Notes: a model not told the origin generated them from the sequence alone. DNA of 64,000 nucleotides from an uncultured bacterium (GCA_949298795.1 CASFXV010000002.1:83653-147652), one strand, 5' to 3'. Shown: positions 51,959 through 61,600, numbered from the stretch's first letter. Translations and numbers: made by a program.

Positions 51959-52741
51959 TTAAATAAAAACTTCTAGTTCCCTGCGTTTGCCATACTTAAG
52001 CAAAAATGCTTTTTCCGCCAGCCATAGGGCGGTTTTGGGCTGCATACTGCGCGCATGGGACGGGCATATATGCACGCAAGACATACAGGAAATACATAGC
52101 GCATGATCTGTAGTATCGGGCTTTTCTTTAGAAATAGCGCCCGTCGGGCAATGAGCCGCGCACGCCCCACAATGCACGCAGGCGGAATTTACGGCTGGTT
52201 TAAAAGGAACCCCCTTAAACTCTTTATAAGGCAAACGCCCCGGCACCTGCGGCGTTGCCTGGGCAGAAAGCTCTTTTAAATCCCCCAGTTTTTCCCAAGC
52301 GCAGCGGGCAAAAGAAGCCAAATCCTTCGCGTCTTTTTCATCCGGTCTGCCGGCCGCCACGCGCGGCATTAAAGAATGCTGCGCCGAAGCCGCCCCAAAC
52401 GCAACGGGTATAAATCCCGCCGCCTCGGTCAGGTTTTTCATTTCCAGCAAAGCGTCGTCATAATCCCGGTTGCCGTACACGGCCAAACACACGGCCGGCG
52501 TATGATTGCCTTTAATTAACGAAAACCGCTCCGCCGCCGGTTTAGGCAAAACTCCGCCATATACAGGGGCGGCAAATACAGCCAACTCATCAGGCGCAAA
52601 CGTGCAGGAAACTGCCGTCACATGCGGGGTAATATTTATTTTTTGGGCAGGCACGGGAAGCCCCGCCAAAAACAAATCCAACACTTTCTGCGTAAGCCCC
52701 GTTGCGCTAAAATAAATACAAGTAACTTTGGAAATATTCAT
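51959..52741 (-). CDS. EFR1-type flavodoxin/ferredoxin protein
   Basis: 260 residues from ATG 52741; the open frame extends 34 codons upstream into mutL and is unsupported. The flavodoxin-like domain starts KVTCIYFSATGLTQKV (FMN phosphate loop) with FAAPVYGGVLPKPA. The C-terminal part has two [4Fe-4S] motifs, CVHCGACAAHCP and CISCMSCVHICP. This is the EFR1 layout, common in gut anaerobes, which passes single electrons between ferredoxin-type partners and FMN. The ATG is 14 nt after the mutL stop. Confidence 0.88.
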   Translation of the reverse strand: MNISKVTCIYFSATGLTQKVLDLFLAGLPVPAQKINITPHVTAVSCTFAPDELAVFAAPVYGGVLPKPAAERFSLIKGNHTPAVCLAVYGNRDYDDALLEMKNLTEAAGFIPVAFGAASAQHSLMPRVAAGRPDEKDAKDLASFARCAWEKLGDLKELSAQATPQVPGRLPYKEFKGVPFKPAVNSACVHCGACAAHCPTGAISKEKPDTTDHALCISCMSCVHICPSHARSMQPKTALWLAEKAFLLKYGKRRELEVFI

Positions 52742-52755
52742 GTTTCCGCCTTTTC

Positions 52756-54633
52756 TTACCGCCCAAACAGCTTGCCTATATTTTTGATATTTAACTGCGC
52801 CACGCACGCGCGCCCGTGCGGGCAGTGCATGCCGTCTTTGCATTTTTTCATGTTTTCAAGCAGGGCCTGCGCTTCGGCCGCGGTCATGGCGTCGTGGGCT
52901 TTAACGGCTTTTTTACAAGCCAGCATGGCTACCATTTTACGTTTCAGCGCGTCCGTAGATTTGGCGGGGTCCCCCACCACGGCCGCCAGGGACTCCACAA
53001 AACTTTTCATTTCATCTTCTTTAAAACGAATGATATGCGGCCTGGTCTTTACCTGCACCGTACGCGGGGAAAAACGCTCCAGCTCAAACCCCGCCGTTTT
53101 GAGCCACGGGGCCCAGCTCATTAAACTTTCCGCATTGCTGGGGGTTAAATCCACATGAATGGGAAACATCAGCTCCTGCACTTTTATATCATGTTTATCA
53201 AACGCGTCCATATAATGTTCAAACAATACGCGTTCCTGGGCGGCGTGTTGGTCTATCAAAATCAGCCCGTCCGGGTTTTCAAACAATAAATAACTGCGCT
53301 GCAGCTGCCCCAAATAATGATAAGGCCCTTTATACCAAGCCGGCCCCTGCGCTGAGGGCAATGCTTCCTGTGAAGCCCTAGCAGGCGGCTCCCCCGCCGA
53401 GGCATTGTAACTAACGGGGTCCTCGCTGTCGCGCACGGTAAAACGGGCATTCGGGGCCGGAGCAAAAATATCCGTAACCGGCTGCGCTGGCTCCACCGGC
53501 TTAGGAGCAAACTCCGGTAGAGCTGGAGCCGTCTTCTCCTGCGCCTTGGGCTTAAATAACTGCTGGGCCGCGGGGCGGGCCTGCAAACTTAAATCAATTG
53601 CCGGGGCGGGAGGCAACACGGCCGCTTCCACCGGGCGGGAATTGCCAAACGCGGTTTCCGCCGCGCTGTTTAAAATAAAGCCGAACACGCGGTTCTCATC
53701 CACAAAGCGTATTTCACGCTTTTGCGGGTGAATGTTTACGTCAAAATCCGCCGGTTCCAAAGTCATGTAGGCGATAAAAGCGGGGTGGCGGTCTTTGGGG
53801 CGCACATTTTGCAGGGCTTTATATACAGCCTGCTGAACGGTTTTAGATTCTATCGGCCGGCGGTTTACAAATACAAATTGGAAATCCCGCACCGTCACCA
53901 GTTTATCCGGCGGGGTTAAAAAGAGTTTTAATCCAAGCGGTTCAAATTCTTTAAACACCAAACTTTCCGCCACGGCCGGGCCTAAAATTTCCGCCGCGCG
54001 GGCGCGAACGGCCTGCTCCACGGGGCCGGTTTGCGCCGGCAGATGATACACTTCCCGCCCGCCTATACGCACGCGGTAACTGACACGCAAGTTGGCCAGG
54101 GCGCTTTCCTCCACCACTTTAAGCAGGCAGGCGCGCTCGTACGAGTCGCTCTTTAAAAACTTGCGCCGGGCGGGGGTGTTAAAAAACAAGTCCCGTATTT
54201 CCACCGTGGTACCCGGTATGGCGGGGGCCGGCGCACGGCGGGTAATGATTCCCCCTTGGGTTTCTATGCAATGCCCTTCCCCCTGAGGGGTACAGCTGCT
54301 GATGGTTAAACGCGATACCGCCGCCACGGAAAATAACGCCTCCCCGCGAAAACCAAACGTGTGCAAATGGGTTAAATCGTCAAAGGTGCGTATTTTGCTG
54401 GTGGCATGGCGCACCACGCTTAGTTCCAAATCTTCTTTATCCATGCCGCAGCCGTTGTCGTTAATGCGTATTAAATCTTTGCCGGCGCCTTCAATGTCTA
54501 TGTTTACAGCCGTGGCGCCCGCGTCCACCGCGTTTTCCAGCAGTTCTTTCAGCACGCCGGCGGGGCGTTCTATCACTTCGCCCGCGGCGATTTTACTGGC
54601 AGTGGCTTGGTCTAAAACGGTAATTTTACTCAT
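52756..54633 (-). CDS. mutL: DNA mismatch repair protein MutL
   Basis: 625 residues. The GHKL ATPase has [23 protein letters not shown] and TFGFRGEAL. The C-terminal domain carries the DQHA(x)2E(x)4E endonuclease motif as [12 protein letters not shown], and CPHGRA near the end, so it is the nicking type found where MutH is absent. A Pro/Ala-rich linker runs about 340-430. It appears intact and overlaps the end of the broken mutS by 8 nt. Confidence 0.95.
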   Translation of the reverse strand: MSKITVLDQATASKIAAGEVIERPAGVLKELLENAVDAGATAVNIDIEGAGKDLIRINDNGCGMDKEDLELSVVRHATSKIRTFDDLTHLHTFGFRGEALFSVAAVSRLTISSCTPQGEGHCIETQGGIITRRAPAPAIPGTTVEIRDLFFNTPARRKFLKSDSYERACLLKVVEESALANLRVSYRVRIGGREVYHLPAQTGPVEQAVRARAAEILGPAVAESLVFKEFEPLGLKLFLTPPDKLVTVRDFQFVFVNRRPIESKTVQQAVYKALQNVRPKDRHPAFIAYMTLEPADFDVNIHPQKREIRFVDENRVFGFILNSAAETAFGNSRPVEAAVLPPAPAIDLSLQARPAAQQLFKPKAQEKTAPALPEFAPKPVEPAQPVTDIFAPAPNARFTVRDSEDPVSYNASAGEPPARASQEALPSAQGPAWYKGPYHYLGQLQRSYLLFENPDGLILIDQHAAQERVLFEHYMDAFDKHDIKVQELMFPIHVDLTPSNAESLMSWAPWLKTAGFELERFSPRTVQVKTRPHIIRFKEDEMKSFVESLAAVVGDPAKSTDALKRKMVAMLACKKAVKAHDAMTAAEAQALLENMKKCKDGMHCPHGRACVAQLNIKNIGKLFGR

Positions 54634-57100
54634 TGATGCGTTTCTTCCATTCGCAAATAAGCTGTAAGGCGGCCAGCGGGGTCAGGCTGTCCGTATCGGC
54701 CATTTTAATTTCTTCCACAATGGGGGAAGAAAATAAATCTTTCACCATGTCTTTTTCTTTGGCGGAAATTTTTGCCCCGCCTTTTTTGGCTTCCAAATCT
54801 TTAAGCACCTTGCGCGCGCGCAGCGTGCAGGCGGCGGGCAGACCGGCTATTTCCGCCACGTGTATACCGTATGACTGGTCCGCCGCGCCCGGTAAGATTT
54901 GATACAAAAACGCCAGCTTGCTTTGGCCGTTTTCATCTTTATACTCTTTGGCCTGCACGTGATAGTTTTTCACGCTGGGGTATTTGTTTTCCAAGTCCGT
55001 CAGCTCAAAATAATGCGTGGCAAAAAGCACTTTGGGGCCGCCGTGCGGTTTATACAAATATTCCACAATCGCCCAGGCGATGGAAATGCCGTCAAAGGTA
55101 GAGGTGCCGCGGCCCACTTCGTCCAGCAAGATAAGGCTTCTTGGCGTCATGGAAGCTAAAATATGGGCCGTTTCGTTCATTTCCACCATAAAGGTGGACG
55201 AAAGACCCCATCTGCGCCAAAATAACCAGAATGGCGGTTTGCTTTAAAAACACGCTTTTGCCTCCCATATTGGGGCCGGTAATAAGCATAATTTGGTTAT
55301 CCGTGGAATTGACGGACAAATCATTCGGCACAAAACTGCCGGGCGGGAGCGTGCTTTCCACAATCGGGTGCCTTCCTCCTTTATAAGAAAGCACGTCCGA
55401 ATCATCCACCGTCGGGCGCACATAGCCGTTTTGCGCGGCGGTTTGAGCCAAAGAGGCGTACACGTCCAGCTGGGCGGCCACGCGGGCAAAAGTTTTTAAC
55501 GCTTGGGTTTGCCCGGCAAGCGTTTTGCGTACTTCATCAAATAAAGAAGATTCCAAACGCAGGATTTTTTGGTCCGCGTTTAAAATTTTATTTTCCAAAT
55601 CTTTTAATTCTTCCGTAATATAGCGCTCGGCATTGGTAAGCGTTTGTTTGCGCACATAATGACCTTGGACAAATGCACTTTGGTTACCTCAAAATAATAA
55701 CCAAAGACGGAATTAAAGCCCACCTTCATGGAGGGAATGCCCGTTTTTTCCCGCTCGCGCGCGCAGATTTCCTCCAGCGTTTTGCCGCTGTTGTGGCGCA
55801 GGGAGCGCAGCTCGTCCAAATCCGCGTTATACCCTTCGCGGATGATGTTGCCGTCGCTAATGCGAAGGGGCGGGTCCTCATTAATGGCGCTGTAAAGCAG
55901 GCGGCTCATATCTGAAAGGCCGGCAAACGCATTGGCAAATTCCCGGGCCAGCTGCGGAACCGCCTGCCCAAATTTTTCAAACCAGCGGTGAAGCGGCTCA
56001 GCGTTTAATAAAGAACGCCGCAGGCCGGACATGTCCCTGGGGGACGCCGTACCCGTAGCCGTGCGGGTGGTGATGCGTTCCACATCGGAAATATTTTTAA
56101 GTATGGACTGTACTTCTTGCGCCGCTTGCGGGTTTTTTACAAACCCCTCCACGCTGTTTTGGCGCAAAGCGATATCCTGCGGGTTTAAAAGCGGGTGCAA
56201 AATCCATTCTTTCAGCATACGGCTGCCGCCGGATGTTTGGGTTTTGTCCAGCAAATCCCACAAACTGCCTTTGCGCCCGCCTTCCTGGTTTTGAACCAAC
56301 TCCAAGGCGGTTACGGCGTTTTCATCAATAATTAAGGTTTCTTTTAATTCCCGGTAGCTGGGGATTAACGTTTCTTTAAAGCTGGGTTCGGTAACATTAA
56401 TGTAGCGCATGACCTGCAAAGCGCAGGACAAAGCGGCGCGCTTGCCCTCCCACGCGCCCAAAGAGGGCCAATTATCCGGCAGGGTATAATCCCCGTCAAA
56501 AGAGGGGCGGGTGGTCAGGCCAAACCCGGCCGGGATAACCACCTTGGCCTGTAAATCTTTTAAAGAAGCCTGGTCCCCCGCTATTTCCGCCGGGTTAATG
56601 GCCGCCAAGGCGGCGGCTAAATTCATTAAAGAAGGGTCTTTGTCATTTTGAGTGACCCAAAATTCCCCGGTGGATACGTCCACACACGCCAGCGCCCACC
56701 CCGCCTTATGCACCATTACATACACTAAATAATTGGATTGATTGGCCGTAAGCAGGGTGTCTTCCATCACGGTACCGGGGGTAATGACGCGGATTACCTT
56801 GCGTTCAAAAAGTTTGGTGTTGTTTTCCGCCGCGGAACCAACCTGCTCGCAAATAGCTATTTTTTTACCCGCTTTTAATAACCGCACAATGTAGTTGTTT
56901 GCCGCATGATACGGAATACCGCACATGGGGGTACCGTGGCGCGCGGTAAGAGTAAGCCCCAGTAGATTGCTTACTTCACGGGCTTGCTCGTCAAACATTT
57001 CGTAAAAATCTCCCAGGCGGAAAAACAAAATAACGCCGGGGTTTTTGGACTTAATCTCCTGGTATTGCTTCATCAGCGGGGTAGCAGCTTGGTTTTGCAT
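54626..57100 (-). pseudogene. mutS: DNA mismatch repair protein MutS, broken in two places
   Basis: Three frames together cover MutS. Frame A (57100 to about 55662) has the mismatch-reading GDFYEMF loop and domains I-III to EVTKVHLSKV. Frame B (about 55661 to 55199) resumes at HYVRKQTL and has Walker A GPNMGGKS, ending LAQMGSFV. Frame C (55198 to 54626) resumes at STFMVEMNE, with Walker [11 protein letters not shown]. The first break needs a one-base (or 1+3n) loss. The second lacks about 27 codons (the family's DRIFTR..ASDDL region) and also shifts frame. No single full-length product is possible. The start is the third codon of the longest frame, because TAAAAT lies 6 nt before ATG 57100. 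Assembly error is the alternative. Confidence 0.85.
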
Positions 57101-57106
57101 AGCCAT

Positions 57107-57112
57107 ATTTTA
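57107..57112 (-). promoter_or_regulatory. -10 box of mutS, apparent leaderless start
   Basis: TAAAAT on the minus strand, 6 nt before ATG 57100 and directly abutting an earlier in-frame ATG at 57106. Confidence 0.45.
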
Positions 57113-57220
57113 GCAATTTAATGCGGGGGTTTAAACAAGTTTAACAGATTAATTTTTACTATACAAAGCGCTTCAAAATAAGAAAACAAACAAGAAAAAC
57201 ACACTTTTTATTTTTTTTGC

Positions 57221-57226
57221 TATAAT
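57221..57226 (+). promoter_or_regulatory. -10 box of tRNA-Tyr
   Basis: TATAAT 58 nt before the tRNA, behind a long A/T-rich stretch (57165-57218) that may act as an UP element. The 5' leader contains a hairpin GCCGGGG/CCTCGGC at 57252-57271. Confidence 0.55.
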
Positions 57227-57283
57227 ATATGTACCTAGTTGTTTAAGTAAAGCCGGGGCGTAAGCCTCGGCGTCAATTTGTAC

Positions 57284-57370
57284 GGTAGGATGGCTGAGCG
57301 GTCAAAAGCAACGGTCTGTAAAACCGTCGGGCTACGCCCTACATAGGTTCGAATCCTATTCCTACCACCA
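57284..57370 (+). tRNA. tRNA-Tyr (anticodon GTA), CCA encoded
   Basis: The acceptor arms GGTAGGA (57284-57290) and TCCTACC pair. The anticodon stem is ACGGT/ACCGT around loop CTGTAAA, so the anticodon is GTA. A long variable arm (class II) and GGTTCGAATCC T-loop are as expected for bacterial tRNA-Tyr. The body ends at A57367 and CCA is encoded at 57368-57370. A terminator follows at once. The last 18 bases of the tRNA body plus CCA are repeated 231 bp downstream. Confidence 0.97.
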
Positions 57371-57580
57371 TTTAAACCCCGCGTATGCGGGGTTTTTTGT
57401 TGTTTGACCTATACAGCCGGCAAACAACCATCTGTAGCCGGGTAGGAAAGCAGGCCAACTGCTTGGCCTGCGTTAGGATTCGAAAGGCGCAGCGTTGTTT
57501 TTGTTTGAGGGCAAAGCCCGAAAGGCAAAAACCGCGAGCCCGGCCTGCAGGAAAAGTCCGTCAGGAATTTTACCGGAAGG
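57350..57580 (+). repeat. Tandem repeat unit 1 (231 bp) beginning in the 3' end of tRNA-Tyr
   Basis: The unit starts at CGAATCCTATTCC of the tRNA T-arm and runs through CCA, the terminator and a 180-bp spacer. The first 49 bases recur exactly at 57581-57629. The spacer holds GGTAGGA (57441-57447), a 7-bp hairpin GCAGGCC/GGCCTGC (57450-57471) and TAGGATTCG (57474-57482). These pair in nested order with TCCTACC (57591-57597) and CGAATCCTA (57581-57589) of unit 2, so the RNA could fold into a closed, tRNA-ended structure. Confidence 0.85.
57374..57398 (+). terminator. Terminator of tRNA-Tyr (copy 1)
   Basis: AAACCCCGC-GTAT-GCGGGGTTTTTT, 4 nt after the encoded CCA. Confidence 0.9.
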
Positions 57581-57691
57581 CGAATCCTATTCCTACCACC
57601 ATTTAAACCCCGCGTATGCGGGGTTTTTTATTGTTTGTTTTGGAAATAGCCGGGGCGGTAGTCCGCACGCCGGGCGGGAAAACAGGCCAAG
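57581..57691 (+). repeat. Tandem repeat unit 2 (partial, degenerate)
   Basis: Bases 57581-57629 are identical to 57350-57398. After a diverged stretch, 57668-57690 (CGCCGGGCGGGAAAACAGGCC...) again matches 57437-57459 at exactly the same 231-base offset. Similarity then fades. Confidence 0.8.
57605..57629 (+). terminator. Terminator copy 2 after the duplicated tRNA-Tyr 3' end
   Basis: Identical hairpin and T-run to the first copy, again 4 nt after an encoded CCA. Confidence 0.85.
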
Positions 57692-57828
57692 GTAAATTTT
57701 AATAGCGCCGCGCCCATGTTGTGCTTTTTTCCGCTCTTTTGGCTTGGCATACTGTGCTTAAAAATAAAAACGGGACGTATGCACCCCTCCTCCATTAAAC
57801 CAAAAGAAAACACGACATTTTAAAATAT
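57692..57828. other. Intergenic, nothing recognisable
   Basis: No gene, hairpin or repeat was recognised here. A 61-codon minus-strand frame through it lacks a ribosome site and any motif. Confidence 0.5.
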
Positions 57829-57857
57829 AAAAACCCCTCCTTACGGAGGGGCTTTTT
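57829..57857 (-). terminator. Terminator of alaS
   Basis: ACCCCTCC-TTAC-GGAGGGG with a T-run on the minus strand, abutting the alaS stop. Confidence 0.85.
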
Positions 57858-60467
57858 TTATAGGGTTTCTTTTAACTGCCCCACCAGTTCCTGCCAGGGG
57901 CGTTTGGCCTCTCCGCCGCCTTGGGCAAAATCGGGCCGGCCTCCGGCGCGGCCGTTTAAGTCCGCCGCGATTTGCTTGGCTACGGTTACCGCGTCCACAT
58001 TAGGCAGTTTGCCGGCCATCTTTACCACAAAAGAGCGCTTGCCCTCTTTGTCACAGGTAACGATAACCAACGCCTGCTGGTATTTTTGGGCCACCGTATC
58101 GGCAATGGTGCGCAATTCTTTGGGTTCGGCTCCTTCCGCGTTGCGGATAACCAAAGAGGTGCCGTTTTTCATGGTAAACGTTATTTCGTTCATGCCGCCG
58201 GCAGCCATGGTTTTCTCACGGAATTGGGTGTAGCGTTTTTTCACTTCTTTCAGCTCATCCATAATACCGTTTATGCGGCTAAAAACGTCTTTTACCGGAA
58301 CCATTAAGCGGGAGCTTAGGCTTTCCGTATCTTTATAAACGGTTTTTAAATAGTCCAGCGCGGCCGGGCCCGCCACGCCCTCTATGCGGCGCACCCCGGC
58401 GGAAACGGAAGCTTCTTTCAAAACCAAAATGGTAATCACGTCCGCCGTGTTGCGCACGTGGGTGCCGGCGCAAAGTTCCAAGCTGTATTTTTGCTCCGGC
58501 GCTTCAAACGAGCCCCCCATCATCACAAAGCGGGCCGGATCCGCATAGGTTTCCCCCAGCAGGGTGACGGCGCCCAGTTTGTCCGCGTCCGCCAGCGGGC
58601 GCACTTGGCAGTTAACCGCAAGCGCGTTTTCCACCGCTTGGTTGGCAATGGCCCAGGCGCGGTCCAATTCTTCCGTTTTGGGCGTGCGGGATAAAGTATA
58701 GTCAAAACGGAAGCGCTCCGGAGACACAAAAGAACCGCTTTGGTGTACGCTGTCCCCAAATACTTGGCGCAAAGCCGCGTTTACCAAGTGAATGGCGCTG
58801 TGGTTTGCCATACAGCGTTTGCGCAAAGCCGCGTTTACGCTGAGGGTTACTTCCTGCCCTTGGGTTAAACGCCCGTTTACTTTGTGCACGTACACTTTGC
58901 CCAACGGCTTTTGCACGTCTAACACGCGGGCGACGGGCTGGCCTTGGTACAAAATTTCCCCCGCGTCTCCCACTTGGCCGCCGGATTCGGCGTAAAAAGA
59001 GGTTTTGTCAAACACGGCGTAGCCTTCGCCCTGTAAATTTTCACACGGCTCCAACGCGGCGGTAAACAAAGCCAGTACTTGGGCGTTTTGTTCCAGCGCG
59101 TCATAACCCGTAAACACGGTGGCGGGATAAGTATTTTCTATACGCTGAAGCATAATGGCTTTGTCTTTGGAAAGCTCATCGGCGTAAGAACGGCTTTTGG
59201 CCTGCGCCGCTTCTTTGGCGGCCTCATAGCCGGCCTCGTCCACCTCCACCCCTTTGGCGGAAGCGATTTCCTTGGTGAGTTCCAAGGGAAAGCCAAACGT
59301 TTCGTGCAGGTGAAACGCGTCCTGCCCGGATATTTTGCCTTTGCCCTGGGCTAGCAGGGCGGACAACTTCTCCTCCCCGGTGACCAAGGTTTTTAAGAAG
59401 GTGGTCTCTTCCATTTTTAATACGTCTTGGATGTGAGAGAGGTTTTTGTCTATTTCCGGGTACAAGCCGTTAAAAATTTCTTTCACTTTAGGGGCCAGCG
59501 TATACAAATACGGTTTATCCGCCCCCATCAAGCGCGCATAACGCGCCGCACGGCGGATTAAGCGGCGCAAGATGTAGCCGCGGCCTTCGTTGGAAGGCAA
59601 AATGCCTTCCGCAATTAAAAAGCTGGAGCTGCGCACATGGTCCGCAATAATGCGCAGGGCGGAGATTTCTTCTTTGGTTTCCCCTTTTAAATTTAAATCC
59701 AGCTTGGCTTGGTTGATAATGGGGGTGAACAAATCCGTTTCAAATACGTTTTTTACGTTTTGCATGACCATGCAAAGTCGTTCCAACCCCATACCCGTAT
59801 CAATATTATTGTGGGGAAGCGGTTTAAAGGAGCCGTCTTCCTGGCGGTTGTAGCTTTCAAAAACAATGTTCCAAATTTCCACAAAGCGCCCGCAGTCACA
59901 CGTAATATCACAATGCGGGTTTTTGCAGCCCTTGGGGCCAAAATCGTAATAAATTTCCGTGCAGGGGCCGCAGGGGCCGGTGGGGCCCATGGTCCAAAAG
60001 TTGTCGGCCTCGTCTAATTCAAAAATGCGTTCCGCCGGTACGTATTTAAGCCAGGCTTCGTAGGCTTCGGCGTCGCGCGGGGCAATGCCGCCTTTGTAAA
60101 TGCTGACGTAAAGTTTATCCGCCGGAATACCCAAGGTTTTGGTTAAATATTCCCAGGCCCAGTCTATGGCTTCTTTTTTAAAATAATCACCGAAAGAAAA
60201 ATTGCCCAGCATTTCAAAAAAAGTTAAATGGCGTTCCGTAAAGCCTACGCTGTCTATATCCGTGGTGCGCACGCATTTTTGGCAGCTGGCGGCGTTTTTG
60301 AGGGAATTGTCTATCCCCAGAAAATTGGCTTTAAACTGCACCATGCCCGCGGAGGTAAACAAAAGGGTAGGGTCCGAATGCGGAATAAGTGAGCTGGAAG
60401 CCACTACCGGCAGGCCTTTGGAGTGAAAAAATTGCAAAAAACCGTTTCTAATATCAGTGCTTTTCAT
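57858..60467 (-). CDS. alaS: Alanyl-tRNA synthetase
   Basis: 869 residues, the usual size. The class II core has the motif-1 region FFHSKGLPVVASSSLIPHSDPTLLF (split here: FFHSKG, then HSDPTLLF), motif 2 RHLTFFEMLGNFSFGDYFK and motif 3 GRGYILRRLIRRA. The editing domain has the zinc site NHSAIH and CAGTH. The C-Ala domain follows with GGGRPDFAQGGG-like AGGRPDFAQGGG. It charges tRNA-Ala and clears mischarged Ser/Gly. The ATG has AGGTAATCTT upstream. Single-gene unit, divergent from the HAD operon. Confidence 0.97.
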   Translation of the reverse strand: MKSTDIRNGFLQFFHSKGLPVVASSSLIPHSDPTLLFTSAGMVQFKANFLGIDNSLKNAASCQKCVRTTDIDSVGFTERHLTFFEMLGNFSFGDYFKKEAIDWAWEYLTKTLGIPADKLYVSIYKGGIAPRDAEAYEAWLKYVPAERIFELDEADNFWTMGPTGPCGPCTEIYYDFGPKGCKNPHCDITCDCGRFVEIWNIVFESYNRQEDGSFKPLPHNNIDTGMGLERLCMVMQNVKNVFETDLFTPIINQAKLDLNLKGETKEEISALRIIADHVRSSSFLIAEGILPSNEGRGYILRRLIRRAARYARLMGADKPYLYTLAPKVKEIFNGLYPEIDKNLSHIQDVLKMEETTFLKTLVTGEEKLSALLAQGKGKISGQDAFHLHETFGFPLELTKEIASAKGVEVDEAGYEAAKEAAQAKSRSYADELSKDKAIMLQRIENTYPATVFTGYDALEQNAQVLALFTAALEPCENLQGEGYAVFDKTSFYAESGGQVGDAGEILYQGQPVARVLDVQKPLGKVYVHKVNGRLTQGQEVTLSVNAALRKRCMANHSAIHLVNAALRQVFGDSVHQSGSFVSPERFRFDYTLSRTPKTEELDRAWAIANQAVENALAVNCQVRPLADADKLGAVTLLGETYADPARFVMMGGSFEAPEQKYSLELCAGTHVRNTADVITILVLKEASVSAGVRRIEGVAGPAALDYLKTVYKDTESLSSRLMVPVKDVFSRINGIMDELKEVKKRYTQFREKTMAAGGMNEITFTMKNGTSLVIRNAEGAEPKELRTIADTVAQKYQQALVIVTCDKEGKRSFVVKMAGKLPNVDAVTVAKQIAADLNGRAGGRPDFAQGGGEAKRPWQELVGQLKETL

Positions 60468-60564
60468 AAGATTACCTAAAATACCTCTATAAAACTGTAT
60501 AATTAAAGTATATCAAATACAGAGAGGGCGCGCCTCTCGCCTAAAGCTTATGAACCCTGGTTTC

Positions 60565-61257
60565 ATGCACATTAAAACCATTTTTTTTGACGCGGACGAC
60601 ACCCTGTGGGTAAACGAAACCCATTACCGTAATACCGAAAGAGCTTTTTTTAAGCTCATTGGGTTAAACGAGCGGGACGGCATCCGCGAACTGCTGCATA
60701 CGGAAGTGCAAAATATGCCTTTATACGGTTACGGGGCTAAAGCGTTCACCCTTTCCATGCTGGAAACGGCCCAGCGTATTTTGGGCGCGCAGCAAGCCGC
60801 CGCCGTTACCGCGCCGGTGTTGGAACTGGGCAAAAAACTCATCGGCGCCCCCATGGAACTGCTGCCCGGCGTGCGCCAGACCTTGCAAGAATTGGCCCCT
60901 TTTTATACCCTGGCCGTAGCCACCAAGGGGGACTTGCTGGACCAACAACGCAAATTGCAGAACTCCGGCCTGCAGGATTTTTTTGCCCATGCGGAAATTA
61001 TGACGGACAAAACCCCGCAGGCTTATTTAAACTTATGCCGCACCCTAAAAACCGAACCCGCCCACACCCTGATGGTGGGCAATTCCGTCCGTTCAGACAT
61101 TCTGCCCGCGCTGGAAGCGGGTTTGCAGGCCGTTTATATCCCCTGCCAAGACGGCTGGATATATGAAGAAGCGCCCAACACCCCCCTGCCGGATTTTGTT
61201 ACTTTAAAAAATATACAAGAGCTGCCCGCTTTATTAAAAGGAGAAATTCATGCATAA
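60565..61257 (+). CDS. HAD-family hydrolase
   Basis: 230 residues from ATG 60565 (MHIKTIFFDADDTLW), the start that fits the family; an in-frame ATG at 60550 is possible, and neither has a ribosome site. Motif I is FFDADDTLW, motif II VATKGD (around 120), the motif III Lys lies in DKTPQAY, and motif IV is MVGNSVRSDILPA. It resembles GGGtGRT-free subfamily IA phosphatases acting on small phosphates; the substrate is unknown. TATAAT at 60498 predicts a leader of about 55 nt with a hairpin (GAGAGG/CCTCTC). It overlaps the next gene by 8 nt. Confidence 0.8.
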   Translation: MHIKTIFFDADDTLWVNETHYRNTERAFFKLIGLNERDGIRELLHTEVQNMPLYGYGAKAFTLSMLETAQRILGAQQAAAVTAPVLELGKKLIGAPMELLPGVRQTLQELAPFYTLAVATKGDLLDQQRKLQNSGLQDFFAHAEIMTDKTPQAYLNLCRTLKTEPAHTLMVGNSVRSDILPALEAGLQAVYIPCQDGWIYEEAPNTPLPDFVTLKNIQELPALLKGEIHA

Positions 61258-61600
61258 AATAATAGGATATCTTTTACTTTGCGCCGGGTTGTTTTTTATT
61301 TTCTTTGCCTGCGTGGGCATGTATAAAACATTTATTTTAAAAGCCCCCGTTGCCCAAGTGGTAAAGATGAGCAATGTAACCGCCCAAACCGCCCAAGCGC
61401 AAATACAAATACCTATGGACGGAGTCAACCAACTGGCCAATACTGCGTTGTTTGCCGTTCTGATGGTATTTTTGGCTACGGTTGGAGGGAAAATAGCCTC
61501 TGCGGGGATTAATTTGTTAAAAGTGGAACGCATTTATGACGCGCTGAGTGAACTGGACTTAAACAAAAAAGAAGATTTAGAAACCTTAAAAAAAGTATGA
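61250..61600 (+). CDS. Small membrane protein of unknown function
   Basis: 116 residues. Hydrophobic segments at about 5-25 and 66-85 flank a 40-residue Gln/Ala/Val-rich part (APVAQVVKMSNVTAQTAQAQ), probably outside the cytoplasm. The C-terminus (RIYDALSELDLNKKEDLETLKK) looks helical. AGGAGA within the HAD gene is the ribosome site. It lies between HAD and lipid-kinase genes with overlaps on both sides. No family recognised. Confidence 0.65.
   Translation: MHKIIGYLLLCAGLFFIFFACVGMYKTFILKAPVAQVVKMSNVTAQTAQAQIQIPMDGVNQLANTALFAVLMVFLATVGGKIASAGINLLKVERIYDALSELDLNKKEDLETLKKV

Noticed and set aside
57385..57606. 73-residue very basic peptide frame after tRNA-Tyr
   Set aside because: It starts inside the tRNA terminator hairpin and has no ribosome site. 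Its basic character recalls Tpr of E. coli tyrT, so it is mentioned in the repeat finding, but I do not call it a gene.
57350..57629. att sites of an integrated element at tRNA-Tyr
   Set aside because: The direct repeat looks like attL/attR, but the interval is only about 180 bp with no integrase, and similarity continues beyond the second copy at the same period, which fits a tandem duplication better.
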